The notes below the pieces were generated by a model. It was not told where the DNA came from, did no database searches, and saw only the letters and a program-made list of their open reading frames with translations. 64,000 nt of DNA from NCBI GenBank assembly GCA_030824075.1, contig JAVBYJ010000005.1, forward strand, positions 1 through 64,000, written 5' to 3'. A program made the translations under genes and the position numbers. The first letter of the stretch is position 1. Each line of letters starts with the position of its first letter. Below are positions 41,210 to 49,261 of this stretch, in pieces. Origin of the DNA: Geothrix sp. GTDB taxonomy: Bacteria; Acidobacteriota; Holophagae; Holophagales; Holophagaceae.

Positions 41210-42154
41210 TCAGGCCCTGTCGGCGGCCTCGGGACCTGCCACCTCATCAAGGTCCCGCACGTCCAGCTCGGTCACCCCGTCGGGCCCGACGGCGTGCATG
41301 GGTTTGAACCGCGTGCCCCAATGCACTTCCTCGGCGGTGTAGGACGTCCGGGCATAGATGGTCTGCGAGAAGGTGTCATCGAAGGCCTTGATGAGCACGA
41401 TGAACTCCGCCTTGGCCCGGCGCAGATCCGCTTCGGTCATGCCTAGCAGGGGGCTCGTCTCGTCGATGGGATGCACCACCGTCCAGCTGGAGGGGAACAG
41501 GTGGATCTTCGAGCGCTCCAAGGGCAGCAGCATGAAGCGGCGGGTGTTGGACGCCAGATCCTGGAACGAGAGGCTCACCGTGGCCTCTACCTCGATGAGC
41601 TGGTTGCTGCGCATGTTCACGAGGCGGAACATGAACCCCTCGATCTGCTGGTAGGGCGCCACCACGGCCCGGCTGCTGAAGCGCAGGCAGGCCTGGGGCC
41701 TGGAGAAGCGCCCGTACAGCAGGCCGGTGGCCAAGGCGAAGCTGAGGAGCCCCAGCAGGGATTCCAGGGCCGCGGCGGCGCTGGCGAGAGGGCCCTTGGG
41801 GCTGATGTGGCCGTAGCCCACGGTGGTGAGGGTCTGGGCACTGAAGAAGAAGGCGTCTAGCAGCCGGTCCTGGAGCGATCCACCGCCGGCCCGGACGAAG
41901 TGGTCCATGCCGATGCCCAGGTAGAGCAGGGCGAAGAGGGCATTGGTGCCGAGGAAGGCCAGGAACAGCAAGCTCAGGAAGGGCACCCAGCCCATGGTGA
42001 TGAGGTGGTGGTAGAACTCGTAGGGGCGGAAGCGGGGCAGGCCCACGCGGCGCACATTGAAGGTGCCGTCCTTGTTGACCCCCCGGTTGGGGCCAGCCTG
42101 GAGGCCCAGGCCGAGGTCGTCGTTGAGGGGCGTTCTGGGCGATCGAGGGGCCAT
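41210..42154 (-). CDS. Inward-rectifier (KirBac-type) potassium channel
   Basis: A 314-residue membrane protein: two helices (about 54-80 and 120-150) flank a pore loop with selectivity filter TLTTVGYGHISP (TVGYG 111-115), and a C-terminal cytoplasmic beta domain includes EGFMFRLVNMRSNQLIEVEA, the Kir immunoglobulin-like fold. It conducts K+ in the inner membrane. The start ATG 42154 lies 13 nt after the hisG stop on the same strand, so it is the last gene of the histidine operon, without any obvious metabolic link. It converges with mqnC, 7 nt away. Confidence 0.92.
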   Translation of the reverse strand: MAPRSPRTPLNDDLGLGLQAGPNRGVNKDGTFNVRRVGLPRFRPYEFYHHLITMGWVPFLSLLFLAFLGTNALFALLYLGIGMDHFVRAGGGSLQDRLLDAFFFSAQTLTTVGYGHISPKGPLASAAAALESLLGLLSFALATGLLYGRFSRPQACLRFSSRAVVAPYQQIEGFMFRLVNMRSNQLIEVEATVSLSFQDLASNTRRFMLLPLERSKIHLFPSSWTVVHPIDETSPLLGMTEADLRRAKAEFIVLIKAFDDTFSQTIYARTSYTAEEVHWGTRFKPMHAVGPDGVTELDVRDLDEVAGPEAADRA

Positions 42155-42167
42155 GGCGTCCTGCTGT

Positions 42168-42812
42168 CTATTCAGCGTGCAATGCGGCGATGAGGGATTC
42201 TGCCAGAGGGCGGATCCTTCCAGGCTCACTGAGGTAGGCGCCACGGGCGGCGATGAGGCGGGCGGAGGACCGGCCCAGCACGACGGTCTCCACCAGACCG
42301 TGGGCCTTGAGGGTACTGCCGGTCTGCACCAAGTCCACAATGGCATCCGCCAGGCCCAGCAAGGGCGCGAGTTCCGCGCTGCTGCTGAGGGGCACCAGCT
42401 CGGCGGTGAGGCCTTCCCGGGTGAGCCAGGCTTCGGTGGCCTTGGGAAACTTGGTGGCCAGACGCAGGTGGGACTTGGCGCGGAGGGAGTCCAGCGTAAC
42501 TCCGGTCAGGGCGCAAAGGGACAGACGGCAGGCACCGAAGCCCAGATCCGCCAACTCCAGCAGATCCATGTCCATTTCGTCAAGGGTGTCGGAGCCCACG
42601 ATGCCCAGCGACGCCACGCCCGCCGCCACGTAGCGGGGCAGGTCTGCGCCCTTGAGCAGCAGCGCCGCCACCCCCGGCGTGGCGGTGGGGATGCGCAGCA
42701 CGCGGGACTTCAGAGCTTCGGCGTCCAATGCCAGGGGCGTGCCGACGAGCTTCGGCACCAGGTCGTCGCCGAGGCGCCCCTTGGGGAAGGCGATGAGAAG
42801 GGTCTGCTTCAT
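42168..42812 (-). CDS. hisG: ATP phosphoribosyltransferase catalytic subunit, short form
   Basis: First step of histidine synthesis: joins ATP and PRPP. The 214-residue protein starts KQTLLIAFPKGRLGDDL, has LGIVGSDTLDEMDMDLLELADLGFGACRLS and DAIVDLVQTGSTLKAHGL (PRPP-binding loop). It lacks the C-terminal regulatory domain of long HisG, so it depends on HisZ, encoded just upstream with an ATGA overlap. Feedback by histidine would act through HisZ. Confidence 0.95.
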   Translation of the reverse strand: MKQTLLIAFPKGRLGDDLVPKLVGTPLALDAEALKSRVLRIPTATPGVAALLLKGADLPRYVAAGVASLGIVGSDTLDEMDMDLLELADLGFGACRLSLCALTGVTLDSLRAKSHLRLATKFPKATEAWLTREGLTAELVPLSSSAELAPLLGLADAIVDLVQTGSTLKAHGLVETVVLGRSSARLIAARGAYLSEPGRIRPLAESLIAALHAE

Positions 42813-43777
42813 AGGGGCTGCTCGAAAAGGTCAGGGCGGGTTTCGGCCAGGTCGAGGAGGCGCGACAGGCGCACACAGAACCCCGCTGCCTGCCAGGGAC
42901 GACCGAGGCCCGGGAAGAGCTGATCGTAGCGGCCGCCCGCAGCCAGCTCCTGCTGGGCGCCGGGGGCCCAGAGGCGCAGGGTGGGGCCTGTATAGAACCC
43001 GAGGCCCGCCACATCGGCGAGGTCCACGCGCAGGTCCAGGTTGGGCGGCAGGATGGGCAGCAGCGCCTTCAGGGTCCGGTCCATGTGATCCCGTTCGTCC
43101 TTCAGCAGCTCCGCGTAGGGGCTCGCCGAGAGGGCATCCAGGGTGCTGGGGCCATCGAGTTCCGACAGCAATGCCTCGGCGTGGGCCGCCAGTCGCTGGG
43201 CGGAGGGATGGCCGTCCAGGGCCTCCCGCACCCGGTGCGGTGCGCGCCTTGAAAGGGCCGCCACCACGGCGTTCGCAAGCTCTCCGAACAGGCCTTCTGC
43301 TTCGAGGGGACGGCGCACCAGGGCCGCGTTGCCCAGGTGGAGGATGGCACTCTTCAGGCCGATGGTGCCAGGAATGGCCATGAGCAGCCTAGCCAGCTCC
43401 ACGTCGGCCTCGGTGGAGGACTCTCCCTCCGGCTGGATGCGCTCACAACCCACCTCGAAGCGCTCCACCGCCTCCCAGGGTTGCACGGGGCGGCGGAACA
43501 CGGCGCCCGCATAGGCCACGCGGGGCGGTGGCAAGGGAAACCTTCGGGCCAATAGGCCAGCCAGAGCCACCGTGAAATCCCAGCGCAGGGCGACCAGATC
43601 GTCGCCGTCAAAAAAACGCAAAGCGCCGTCGGGCACGGCTTCGCGCAGGACCAGCGAGGGATGCAGTTCACGGTAGCCGTGGGTTTCGAGAAGCCCCATG
43701 AGGGCGTCCTCCCAGCGGCGGAGCCTCGAGGCGGCCCCGAAGAGCAGGTCAGGAAAATGGGGCGTGCGGACAGGCAT
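42809..43777 (-). CDS. hisZ: ATP phosphoribosyltransferase regulatory subunit
   Basis: A class II aminoacyl-tRNA-synthetase-like protein that activates short HisG. The 322-residue protein has LRRWEDALMGLLETHGY, RFFDGDDLVALRWDFTVALA (motif 2-like), RVAYAGAVFRRP and GLGFYTGPTLRLW with GGRYDQLFPGLG. It is shorter than histidyl-tRNA synthetase and lacks the anticodon-binding domain, which separates it from HisS. ATG 43777 overlaps the hisIE stop and its own stop overlaps hisG. Confidence 0.92.
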   Translation of the reverse strand: MPVRTPHFPDLLFGAASRLRRWEDALMGLLETHGYRELHPSLVLREAVPDGALRFFDGDDLVALRWDFTVALAGLLARRFPLPPPRVAYAGAVFRRPVQPWEAVERFEVGCERIQPEGESSTEADVELARLLMAIPGTIGLKSAILHLGNAALVRRPLEAEGLFGELANAVVAALSRRAPHRVREALDGHPSAQRLAAHAEALLSELDGPSTLDALSASPYAELLKDERDHMDRTLKALLPILPPNLDLRVDLADVAGLGFYTGPTLRLWAPGAQQELAAGGRYDQLFPGLGRPWQAAGFCVRLSRLLDLAETRPDLFEQPL

Positions 43778-44424
43778 CAGACAGGCCCTCCCGAGCGATC
43801 CGCGTGCCGATGATGGAGTACCTCCACCACGTCGAGCAGGCTCGCGCCCCGCTCGAGCAGCAGCAGCTCCAGATGGAAGAGCAGATCGGCGGCTTCGCCC
43901 ACGAAGGCTTCCCGGTCGTCGTTCTTGGCCGCGATGACGACTTCGCCCGCTTCCTCCACGACCTTCTTCGCGATGCGGTCCACCCCCTGGGCGAAAAGCC
44001 TCTGGGTATAGCTGCCTGCAGGATCCGCGGTGGTCTGGCGGGCGCGCAGCAGGGTCTCCAACTGGCCCAGCCACGGCAGGGTGGCAGGCCAGGGAGTCGC
44101 GGCAAGCTTGTCCTCAGGGACAGGGTCGAAGCAGCTTTCGGTGCCGCGATGGCAGCTGGGACCTTCCGGATCGGCCAGGATAAGCAAGGTGTCGGCGTCG
44201 CAGTCCGGGCGGATCTGGATAAGCTTCAACCGGTTTCCGCTGCTTTCGCCCTTCACCCACAGCGCCTGGCGGGAGCGGCTCCAGAAGGTGACGAAACCCG
44301 TGTCGAGGGTGAGCTGGAGGGCCTCGCGGTTGAGCCAGGCCACCATCCGGATGTCGCCTGTGCGGCTCTGCACGATGCCGGGGATGAGGCCGTCTGAATC
44401 GAATCGGAGGGTGTCGAGGTTCAT
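43777..44424 (-). CDS. hisIE: Bifunctional phosphoribosyl-AMP cyclohydrolase / phosphoribosyl-ATP pyrophosphohydrolase
   Basis: Steps 2 and 3 of histidine synthesis in one 215-residue protein. The N-terminal HisI domain has VAWLNREALQLTLDTGFVTF, the zinc-binding SRSRQALWVKGESSGN, DCDADTLLILA and PSCHRGTESCF. The C-terminal HisE domain has SYTQRLFAQGVDRIAKKVVE and EAGEVVIAAKN with EAADLLFHLELLL. ATG 44424 lies 1 nt after the hisF stop. Confidence 0.95.
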   Translation of the reverse strand: MNLDTLRFDSDGLIPGIVQSRTGDIRMVAWLNREALQLTLDTGFVTFWSRSRQALWVKGESSGNRLKLIQIRPDCDADTLLILADPEGPSCHRGTESCFDPVPEDKLAATPWPATLPWLGQLETLLRARQTTADPAGSYTQRLFAQGVDRIAKKVVEEAGEVVIAAKNDDREAFVGEAADLLFHLELLLLERGASLLDVVEVLHHRHADRSGGPV

Positions 44425-44425
44425 G

Positions 44426-45178
44426 TCAGATCCGTACGGAGAAGTCGTTCTGAGCCAGGTAGGCCTTGAGCCGGGGGATGGGGAGGATGCCTTCGTGGAA
44501 GAGCGTGGCGGCCAGCACGGCGTCCGCGCCGTGCTCCAGGGCCTCCAGGAAGTGGATTTCGAGGCCCGCGCCACCAGAGGCGATGAGGGGAATGGGCAGT
44601 TGCGAAGCCAGATCAAGCAGCTGCACATCGAAGCCATCGCCGGTGCCGTCTCGGTCCATGGAGGTGAGCAGGATCTCCCCGGCGCCCAGGTCGTTCAGCT
44701 CCCAGAGCCAATCCAGGGCGGAGCGGTTTGTGGGCTCACTGCCGCCCTTGAGGAACACGCGCCAGCCCAGATCGAGGTCGCGTTTCACGTCCACCGCCGC
44801 CACCACGCACTGGCGTCCAAAGGCGTCCGCCAGCTCGGTGACCAGGGCGGGCCGCAGGGCCGCAGCGGTGTTGACTGCCACCTTGTCGGCCCCGGCCCGC
44901 AGCAGGCTGCGTGCGTCCTCCACTCGGGAGACGCCCCCACCCACGGTGAAGGGAATGCTCAGCTCGTGGGCCACCCCGCGCACCCAGGATTCCCGCGTCC
45001 CGCGGTTCTCCAGCGAAGCCGCGATATCGAGGAAGACGAGCTCATCGGCGCCCTCGGCGTCGTAGCGGCGGGCCAGGTCCACGGGGTGGCCGAGGTCGCG
45101 GAGATCCTTGAACTGCACGCCCTTCACGACGCGTCCCTGCTTCACGTCCAGGCAGGGGATGATGCGCTTGGCGGGCAT
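44426..45178 (-). CDS. hisF: Imidazole glycerol phosphate synthase cyclase subunit
   Basis: Barrel subunit that uses ammonia from HisH to make imidazole glycerol phosphate and AICAR. The 250-residue protein has AKRIIPCLDVKQGRVVKGV with catalytic Asp11, FLDIAAS, PFTVGGGVSRVEDA, ADKVAVNTAA, VAAVDVKRD (second catalytic Asp) and ILLTSMDRDGTGDGFD. ATG 45178 overlaps the hisA stop (ATGA). Confidence 0.96.
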   Translation of the reverse strand: MPAKRIIPCLDVKQGRVVKGVQFKDLRDLGHPVDLARRYDAEGADELVFLDIAASLENRGTRESWVRGVAHELSIPFTVGGGVSRVEDARSLLRAGADKVAVNTAAALRPALVTELADAFGRQCVVAAVDVKRDLDLGWRVFLKGGSEPTNRSALDWLWELNDLGAGEILLTSMDRDGTGDGFDVQLLDLASQLPIPLIASGGAGLEIHFLEALEHGADAVLAATLFHEGILPIPRLKAYLAQNDFSVRI

Positions 45179-45891
45179 CAGGCGCCAACCATCAGCGCGG
45201 TGCGGGTACGCGGATCGTCCAGAGGGATGAAACCTTCCATGAGGGCCTTGCCGCTGATGGCACCCACCACCCCTGGAACCTCGGCCAGAAGGGCCAAGTC
45301 GGAGAGCGCCTTGACGCCGCCGGAGGCTTGCACGCGGAAGCCTTCCTTCGCCACCCAGGCGGTGGCCCCGATCCCTGGGCCCTCCAGCGTCCCATCGCGG
45401 CTGATATCGGTGACCAGGGCCCGATTGAAGCCGAGGCTGCGCAGGGCCTCGAAGACATCCGTAGAAGCACAGGCGCTGGGGGCCTGCCACCCGCGGGTGA
45501 CGATGCGGTCGCCCTTGAGATCAAGGGCCGCGACGATGTGATCGCCCGGCAGGCCTCGGAGGGCCGAGGGTTGTTCCACAGCCAGGGTGCCCACCACCGC
45601 ATCGAAGCCCATGTTCAAAACCTCGTCGATGGTCCTGCGATCGCGCAGCCCGCCTCCGAGCTGGAAGCGAATCTCCGGAAAGCGCGCGGGGAAGGTCGCG
45701 AACCCGCCCTGGCGGGGCCTTCCGAAGGCACCATCAAGGTCCACGAGGTGGATGCGCCGCGCCCCAGCCTCGGCCAGACGCCCGATCCAGTCCTCCGGCG
45801 TCAGGTCGTAGAAGGTGGCCTGCCGAGGATCCCCATGGCGGAGCCGCACCAAACGGCCCTGCATCAGATCGAGGCTCGGGATCAGTTGCAT
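45178..45891 (-). CDS. hisA: Phosphoribosylformimino-AICAR ribotide isomerase
   Basis: Amadori isomerase of histidine synthesis. The 237-residue barrel has MQLIPSLDLMQGRLVRLRHG with Asp8, IHLVDLDGAFG, FQLGGGLRDRRTIDE, VAALDLKGDRIVTRGWQ and LVTDISRDGTLEGPG. The final LDLKGD and DISRDGT motifs separate it from HisF. It overlaps hisH by 10 nt at its start and hisF at its end. Confidence 0.95.
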   Translation of the reverse strand: MQLIPSLDLMQGRLVRLRHGDPRQATFYDLTPEDWIGRLAEAGARRIHLVDLDGAFGRPRQGGFATFPARFPEIRFQLGGGLRDRRTIDEVLNMGFDAVVGTLAVEQPSALRGLPGDHIVAALDLKGDRIVTRGWQAPSACASTDVFEALRSLGFNRALVTDISRDGTLEGPGIGATAWVAKEGFRVQASGGVKALSDLALLAEVPGVVGAISGKALMEGFIPLDDPRTRTALMVGA

Positions 45892-46523
45892 GGTGCCTCC
45901 GGCGCCGGGGCGGAAGCCCCCATCCAGGAGAGGGCCGCCTGGAGCAGGAGCAGACCGGGGCGTCCGGATTTCTCGGGGTGGGGCTGGAAGCCCATGACGG
46001 TTCCCCGGGCCTGGATGGCGGCGAAGGGGCGGCCGTGATCCGCCACATAGATGGTTTCCACCGAGGGCTCCAGGGCATAGCTGTGGACGAAGTAGAGCCA
46101 GGCTCCGTGCGGATCGGGCAATGCCGGATGCGGGTTGTACTGGCGCACCTGGCTCCAGCCCATGTGGGGTACCTTCACGCCGGGCCCAAGGCGCCGCACG
46201 ATGCCGGGGATGAGCCCCAAACCGGAGGCGCGGGGAGCCTCTTCACTGCCTTCGGCGAGCAGTTGAAGGCCCAGGCAGATGCCCAGGAGGGGCCGGCCTT
46301 CGGCCACCAGGCTCGGCAGCACACGCCACCAGCCGCGTTCGCGCAGGGACTTCTGCGCGGCTTCGAAATGTCCCACGCCCGGCAGCACGATGGGGCCACT
46401 GGGAGCGGCCTGATCCGGCGTCGCTGCGCGCTGGTAGGACAGGCCCAGCCGTTCCAGGGCTCCTTCCAGGGAGGCGAGGTTGCCGGCGTCGTAGTCAATG
46501 AGGGTGATGGGATCGGAACTCAT
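45882..46523 (-). CDS. hisH: Imidazole glycerol phosphate synthase glutamine amidotransferase subunit
   Basis: Class I glutaminase feeding ammonia to HisF. The 213-residue protein has ITLIDYDAGNLASLEGALERLG, IVLPGVGHFEAA, nucleophile elbow LLGICLGLQLLAEGSE with Cys83, HMGWSQV, and catalytic GFQPHPEKSG (His182, Glu184). It overlaps the hisB stop and the hisA start, as in other compact his operons. Confidence 0.95.
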   Translation of the reverse strand: MSSDPITLIDYDAGNLASLEGALERLGLSYQRAATPDQAAPSGPIVLPGVGHFEAAQKSLRERGWWRVLPSLVAEGRPLLGICLGLQLLAEGSEEAPRASGLGLIPGIVRRLGPGVKVPHMGWSQVRQYNPHPALPDPHGAWLYFVHSYALEPSVETIYVADHGRPFAAIQARGTVMGFQPHPEKSGRPGLLLLQAALSWMGASAPAPEAPCN

Positions 46524-47104
46524 GTCGAGAGGGTCCCCTTGGTGGAGGGCACCCCGCCGCCCTCGATCCGGGTGGCCTGGCGCAGCGCGCGGGCCAGGGC
46601 CTTGAACAGGGCTTCGACCTTGTGGTGGGTGTTCACGCCCCGCAGCAGATCGGCGTGGATGGACAGTCCGCCGCGCATGGCGAGAGCGATGAAAAATTCA
46701 CGAACCATCTCCACCTGGAACCCGTCGCCGAACACAATGGGGGGAAGGTCGGCGTGGAACTCGCACCAGGGGCGCCCCGAGAGATCGACCACCACCCGGG
46801 CCAGCGCCTCGTCGAGCGGCACGTAGGCGTGGGCGAAACGGGCCAGGCCAGCCCGGTCACCCAGGGCCTCCTTCAGGGCATCGCCGAGGCAAAGACCCAC
46901 GTCCTCCACCAGGTGGTGGCTGTCGATGGGCAGGTCGCCGCGGGCCTCAACCTTCAGGCCGAACCCCCCGTGTTTCGCCAGCTGCATCAGCATGTGGTCG
47001 AAATAGCCGAGGCCGGTTTGGATGCTCGTTTCGCCACCATCCAGATGGAGGGTCAGCTTCACGTTCGTTTCGGCGGTGGTTCGGTGCAGCGTCGCCATCC
47101 TCAT
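46520..47104 (-). CDS. hisB: Imidazoleglycerol-phosphate dehydratase
   Basis: Mn-dependent dehydratase making imidazole acetol phosphate. The 194-residue monofunctional form has LHRTTAETNVKL, GLGYFDHMLMQLAKHGGFGL, PIDSHHLVEDVGLCLGDAL and the C-terminal GVNTHHKVEALFKALARAL, whose His/Glu clusters bind the metals. It lacks the N-terminal histidinol phosphatase of enterobacterial HisB; that activity may be the HAD domain fused to HisC upstream. ATG 47104 overlaps the hisC stop. Confidence 0.96.
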   Translation of the reverse strand: MRMATLHRTTAETNVKLTLHLDGGETSIQTGLGYFDHMLMQLAKHGGFGLKVEARGDLPIDSHHLVEDVGLCLGDALKEALGDRAGLARFAHAYVPLDEALARVVVDLSGRPWCEFHADLPPIVFGDGFQVEMVREFFIALAMRGGLSIHADLLRGVNTHHKVEALFKALARALRQATRIEGGGVPSTKGTLST

Positions 47105-48864
47105 GGCAGCTCCTCATTCAGCATCGGTAGAAGGTCATGCAAGGTCGCGGATTGGACATCCCCTGACGCAGCGAAGCGGCTGCGGTCAGGCCCCAGGGCC
47201 GCGAAACGCCAGCTGAGCTCGGGGCGCAGGGCAGCGGCCGCCCGAAGGCATCCGGCATCGTCCACGGTATCCCCGGCGAAAAGGATGTCCTCGGCGCGGA
47301 AGGCGTCCGCCAATTGCAGCAGGCCCGCAGGCTCGGGCTTGCGAAGGTGGGGAGCGGCGTCGCAGACGGCGGGCAGCTGGAAGCCAAGCACCCGCCATGC
47401 GAGTTCCAGTTCTTCAGGTGGACGTCCGGTCAACACTGCCAGCTCCCAGCCCGTGGTCTGGAGTTCGTCGAGGGTCGCCAGCGGCCGCTCCAGCCGGATG
47501 GTGTCGGCGTAGTGTTTCTGGACGACAATCTGCGCCGAGGGTTCGAGCGCCTGGATGCGAGTTTCGAGTTCCGGAAATCCCCGGCCCATGGCTCGCTCGA
47601 CCAGGGGTTGAAGGTCCACGTTGCCGTGGGCTTCTGCCAGGGCCAGGGCACCGGCCGTGAGCCTGAAATCATTGTTGAAGCCACCCAGACGCTTGAAGGC
47701 GCGGAAAGCCCCGTCCGACCAGGGCAGGGCGGGGCGCAGGTCCACCAAGGCGCGGGTCACGGCCTCCATGAAGCTGCGGTCGGCGTCGATAAGGACGCCA
47801 TCAATATCCAGCACCAGCAGGCGCCGCCGCAGCCGGGGCGTGGGGACGGGCAGCGATGCGCCCAGGGCCGCGGCCACGCGGGAGGTGTCCGCCTCCGTGC
47901 CGAGGGTGATCCGCGCGGCGTCGGCTTTCGGCAGGCGGCGCGCCTTCATGCCCGCCGCTTCCAGCACATCTGAGGGATCCGGCGATAGGTACAGGAAGTT
48001 GCCGGCACTGGGCGCGGCGTGATGCGAGGGCAGAGCGGCAGCGAGGCGGTCCCGACGCCCGGGCACGGCGCGTACGCCAGCCTCGAACTCGGCGGCGAAA
48101 TCCAGGGCCACGTCGAGCGCCTCCAGGCTGGCTGCAGGCAGAGAATAGGGCAGCTGCAGCGTGGCGAGCTTCGCGATCAGGGCCGGGTCACCCACCAGGT
48201 AGCCGATGCGCCATGCGGCGGAGGCCAGGGCTTTGCTGAAGGTGCGCAGCAGCACCAGGTTCGGATAGCGGTCCACGGCGAGGCGATGGGTGGCCGGTGC
48301 GAACTCCGCATAGGCTTCGTCCAGCACCACCAGCGGTGGGTCCGGCCGGGCTGCGGCCGCGGTGAGCAGGGGCTCCAGTTCCTCCGGTGGGATCCAGGCG
48401 CCGGTGGGATTGTTTGGGAGGGTGAGCCAGATCTGGCGGCAGTCCAGGGCGTGGAACCAGGGCTCCAGCGGGAATCCGGCGCCCTGCGGAACCAGCCTTA
48501 CACGGCCGCCATGGCGCCGCACCAGCAGGGGGTAAAGGCTGAAGCCGGGGTCTGGAATTGCTACGGTGTCGTTCGCGGAAAGCCCCGCCATGGCCACCAG
48601 ATCCAGCAATGCCCCGCTGGAAGGCCCAAGCAGCAGGCCCCCTTCCGGTGCGCCCAGGCGCTTTCGCAGCCGTTCCGTGAGGTCGCCCTGGCGCTCGGGG
48701 TACCGGTGAAAGGGCAGGTCGCGAAGCCGCGTCAGCAGGGTCTTCCGAGCGGCTTCGGGCCAGTCAGAAGCCGCCTCATTCATGTGCAGACGCAGGCCTC
48801 CAGGCGGCTCGGGAGGCCGCTGATAGGCGGGCAGGTCGATCAGGTCGGGGCGGAGGAGAGACAT
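47101..48864 (-). CDS. hisC: Histidinol-phosphate aminotransferase fused to a HAD phosphatase domain
   Basis: A 587-residue fusion. Residues 1-~340 are HisC (class I/II PLP fold): LHMNEAASDWPE, LPNNPTGAWIPPEE (NNPTG 151-155), LDEAYAEFA and the PLP lysine in LLRTFSKALASAAWRIGYL (Lys211). Residues ~345-587 are a HAD hydrolase: LLVLDIDGVLIDADRSF (353-360), VLTGRPPEE and ILFAGDTVDDAGCLRAAAAL. No other histidinol phosphatase is in this otherwise complete operon, so the HAD part is the best candidate for that step; this is inference. ATG 48864 lacks a clear ribosome-binding site and lies 30 nt from the end of the repeat element. Confidence 0.92.
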   Translation of the reverse strand: MSLLRPDLIDLPAYQRPPEPPGGLRLHMNEAASDWPEAARKTLLTRLRDLPFHRYPERQGDLTERLRKRLGAPEGGLLLGPSSGALLDLVAMAGLSANDTVAIPDPGFSLYPLLVRRHGGRVRLVPQGAGFPLEPWFHALDCRQIWLTLPNNPTGAWIPPEELEPLLTAAAARPDPPLVVLDEAYAEFAPATHRLAVDRYPNLVLLRTFSKALASAAWRIGYLVGDPALIAKLATLQLPYSLPAASLEALDVALDFAAEFEAGVRAVPGRRDRLAAALPSHHAAPSAGNFLYLSPDPSDVLEAAGMKARRLPKADAARITLGTEADTSRVAAALGASLPVPTPRLRRRLLVLDIDGVLIDADRSFMEAVTRALVDLRPALPWSDGAFRAFKRLGGFNNDFRLTAGALALAEAHGNVDLQPLVERAMGRGFPELETRIQALEPSAQIVVQKHYADTIRLERPLATLDELQTTGWELAVLTGRPPEELELAWRVLGFQLPAVCDAAPHLRKPEPAGLLQLADAFRAEDILFAGDTVDDAGCLRAAAALRPELSWRFAALGPDRSRFAASGDVQSATLHDLLPMLNEELP

Positions 48865-48893
48865 GGGTGGGCTCGAGATGAGGGTAGGAGGAA

Positions 48894-49206
48894 AGAGCGT
48901 CTAACAAAACCCCGCACGGTTACGCGAGGGGTGCCGGGCGAGCGAGGCGAGGAACGCGAGTCGAAGCGTAGCGGGTACTACGCGCGACGAGCGTGACGCT
49001 GTATCGCGACGCCCGCCACCCCTCGCCCGGAGGGATGAAGCCAGGCAGGCGCCCCGCGGCGTCAGGGCCCTTGAACAACGAACCACGTTGCCCTGCGGGC
49101 CCTTCCTTCTCGGTATCGCCTGCGGCGATACGCGAGACGAACTGATATCTGCGGTGCATCCAGCCTGGTTTCATCGTGACCTCGTGGGGTTTTGTTAGAC
49201 GCTCTG
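48894..49206. mobile_element. 313-bp MITE-like element with 20-bp perfect terminal inverted repeats
   Basis: AGAGCGTCTAACAAAACCCC at 48894-48913 is the exact reverse complement of 49187-49206, and similarity continues imperfectly inward (GCACGGTTACG against ACGAGGTCACG). The interior is rich in palindromes, including GTATCGCC/GGCGATAC at 49116-49135 and a pair GAGGGGTGCCGGGCGAG / CCACCCCTCGCCCGG. It carries no transposase; the only frame is an 84-codon minus-strand one (49174-48920), rich in Arg and of no known family. No clear target-site duplication is seen. It sits between hisD and hisC in an otherwise gap-free operon, which suggests insertion. It could instead be a structured repeat of another kind. 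Confidence 0.7.
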
Positions 49207-49261
49207 CACCAGGCTTCCTGGGAGGAGAAGCGATGCGGAGCGCTTGGAAAGGAGGCGCTCC

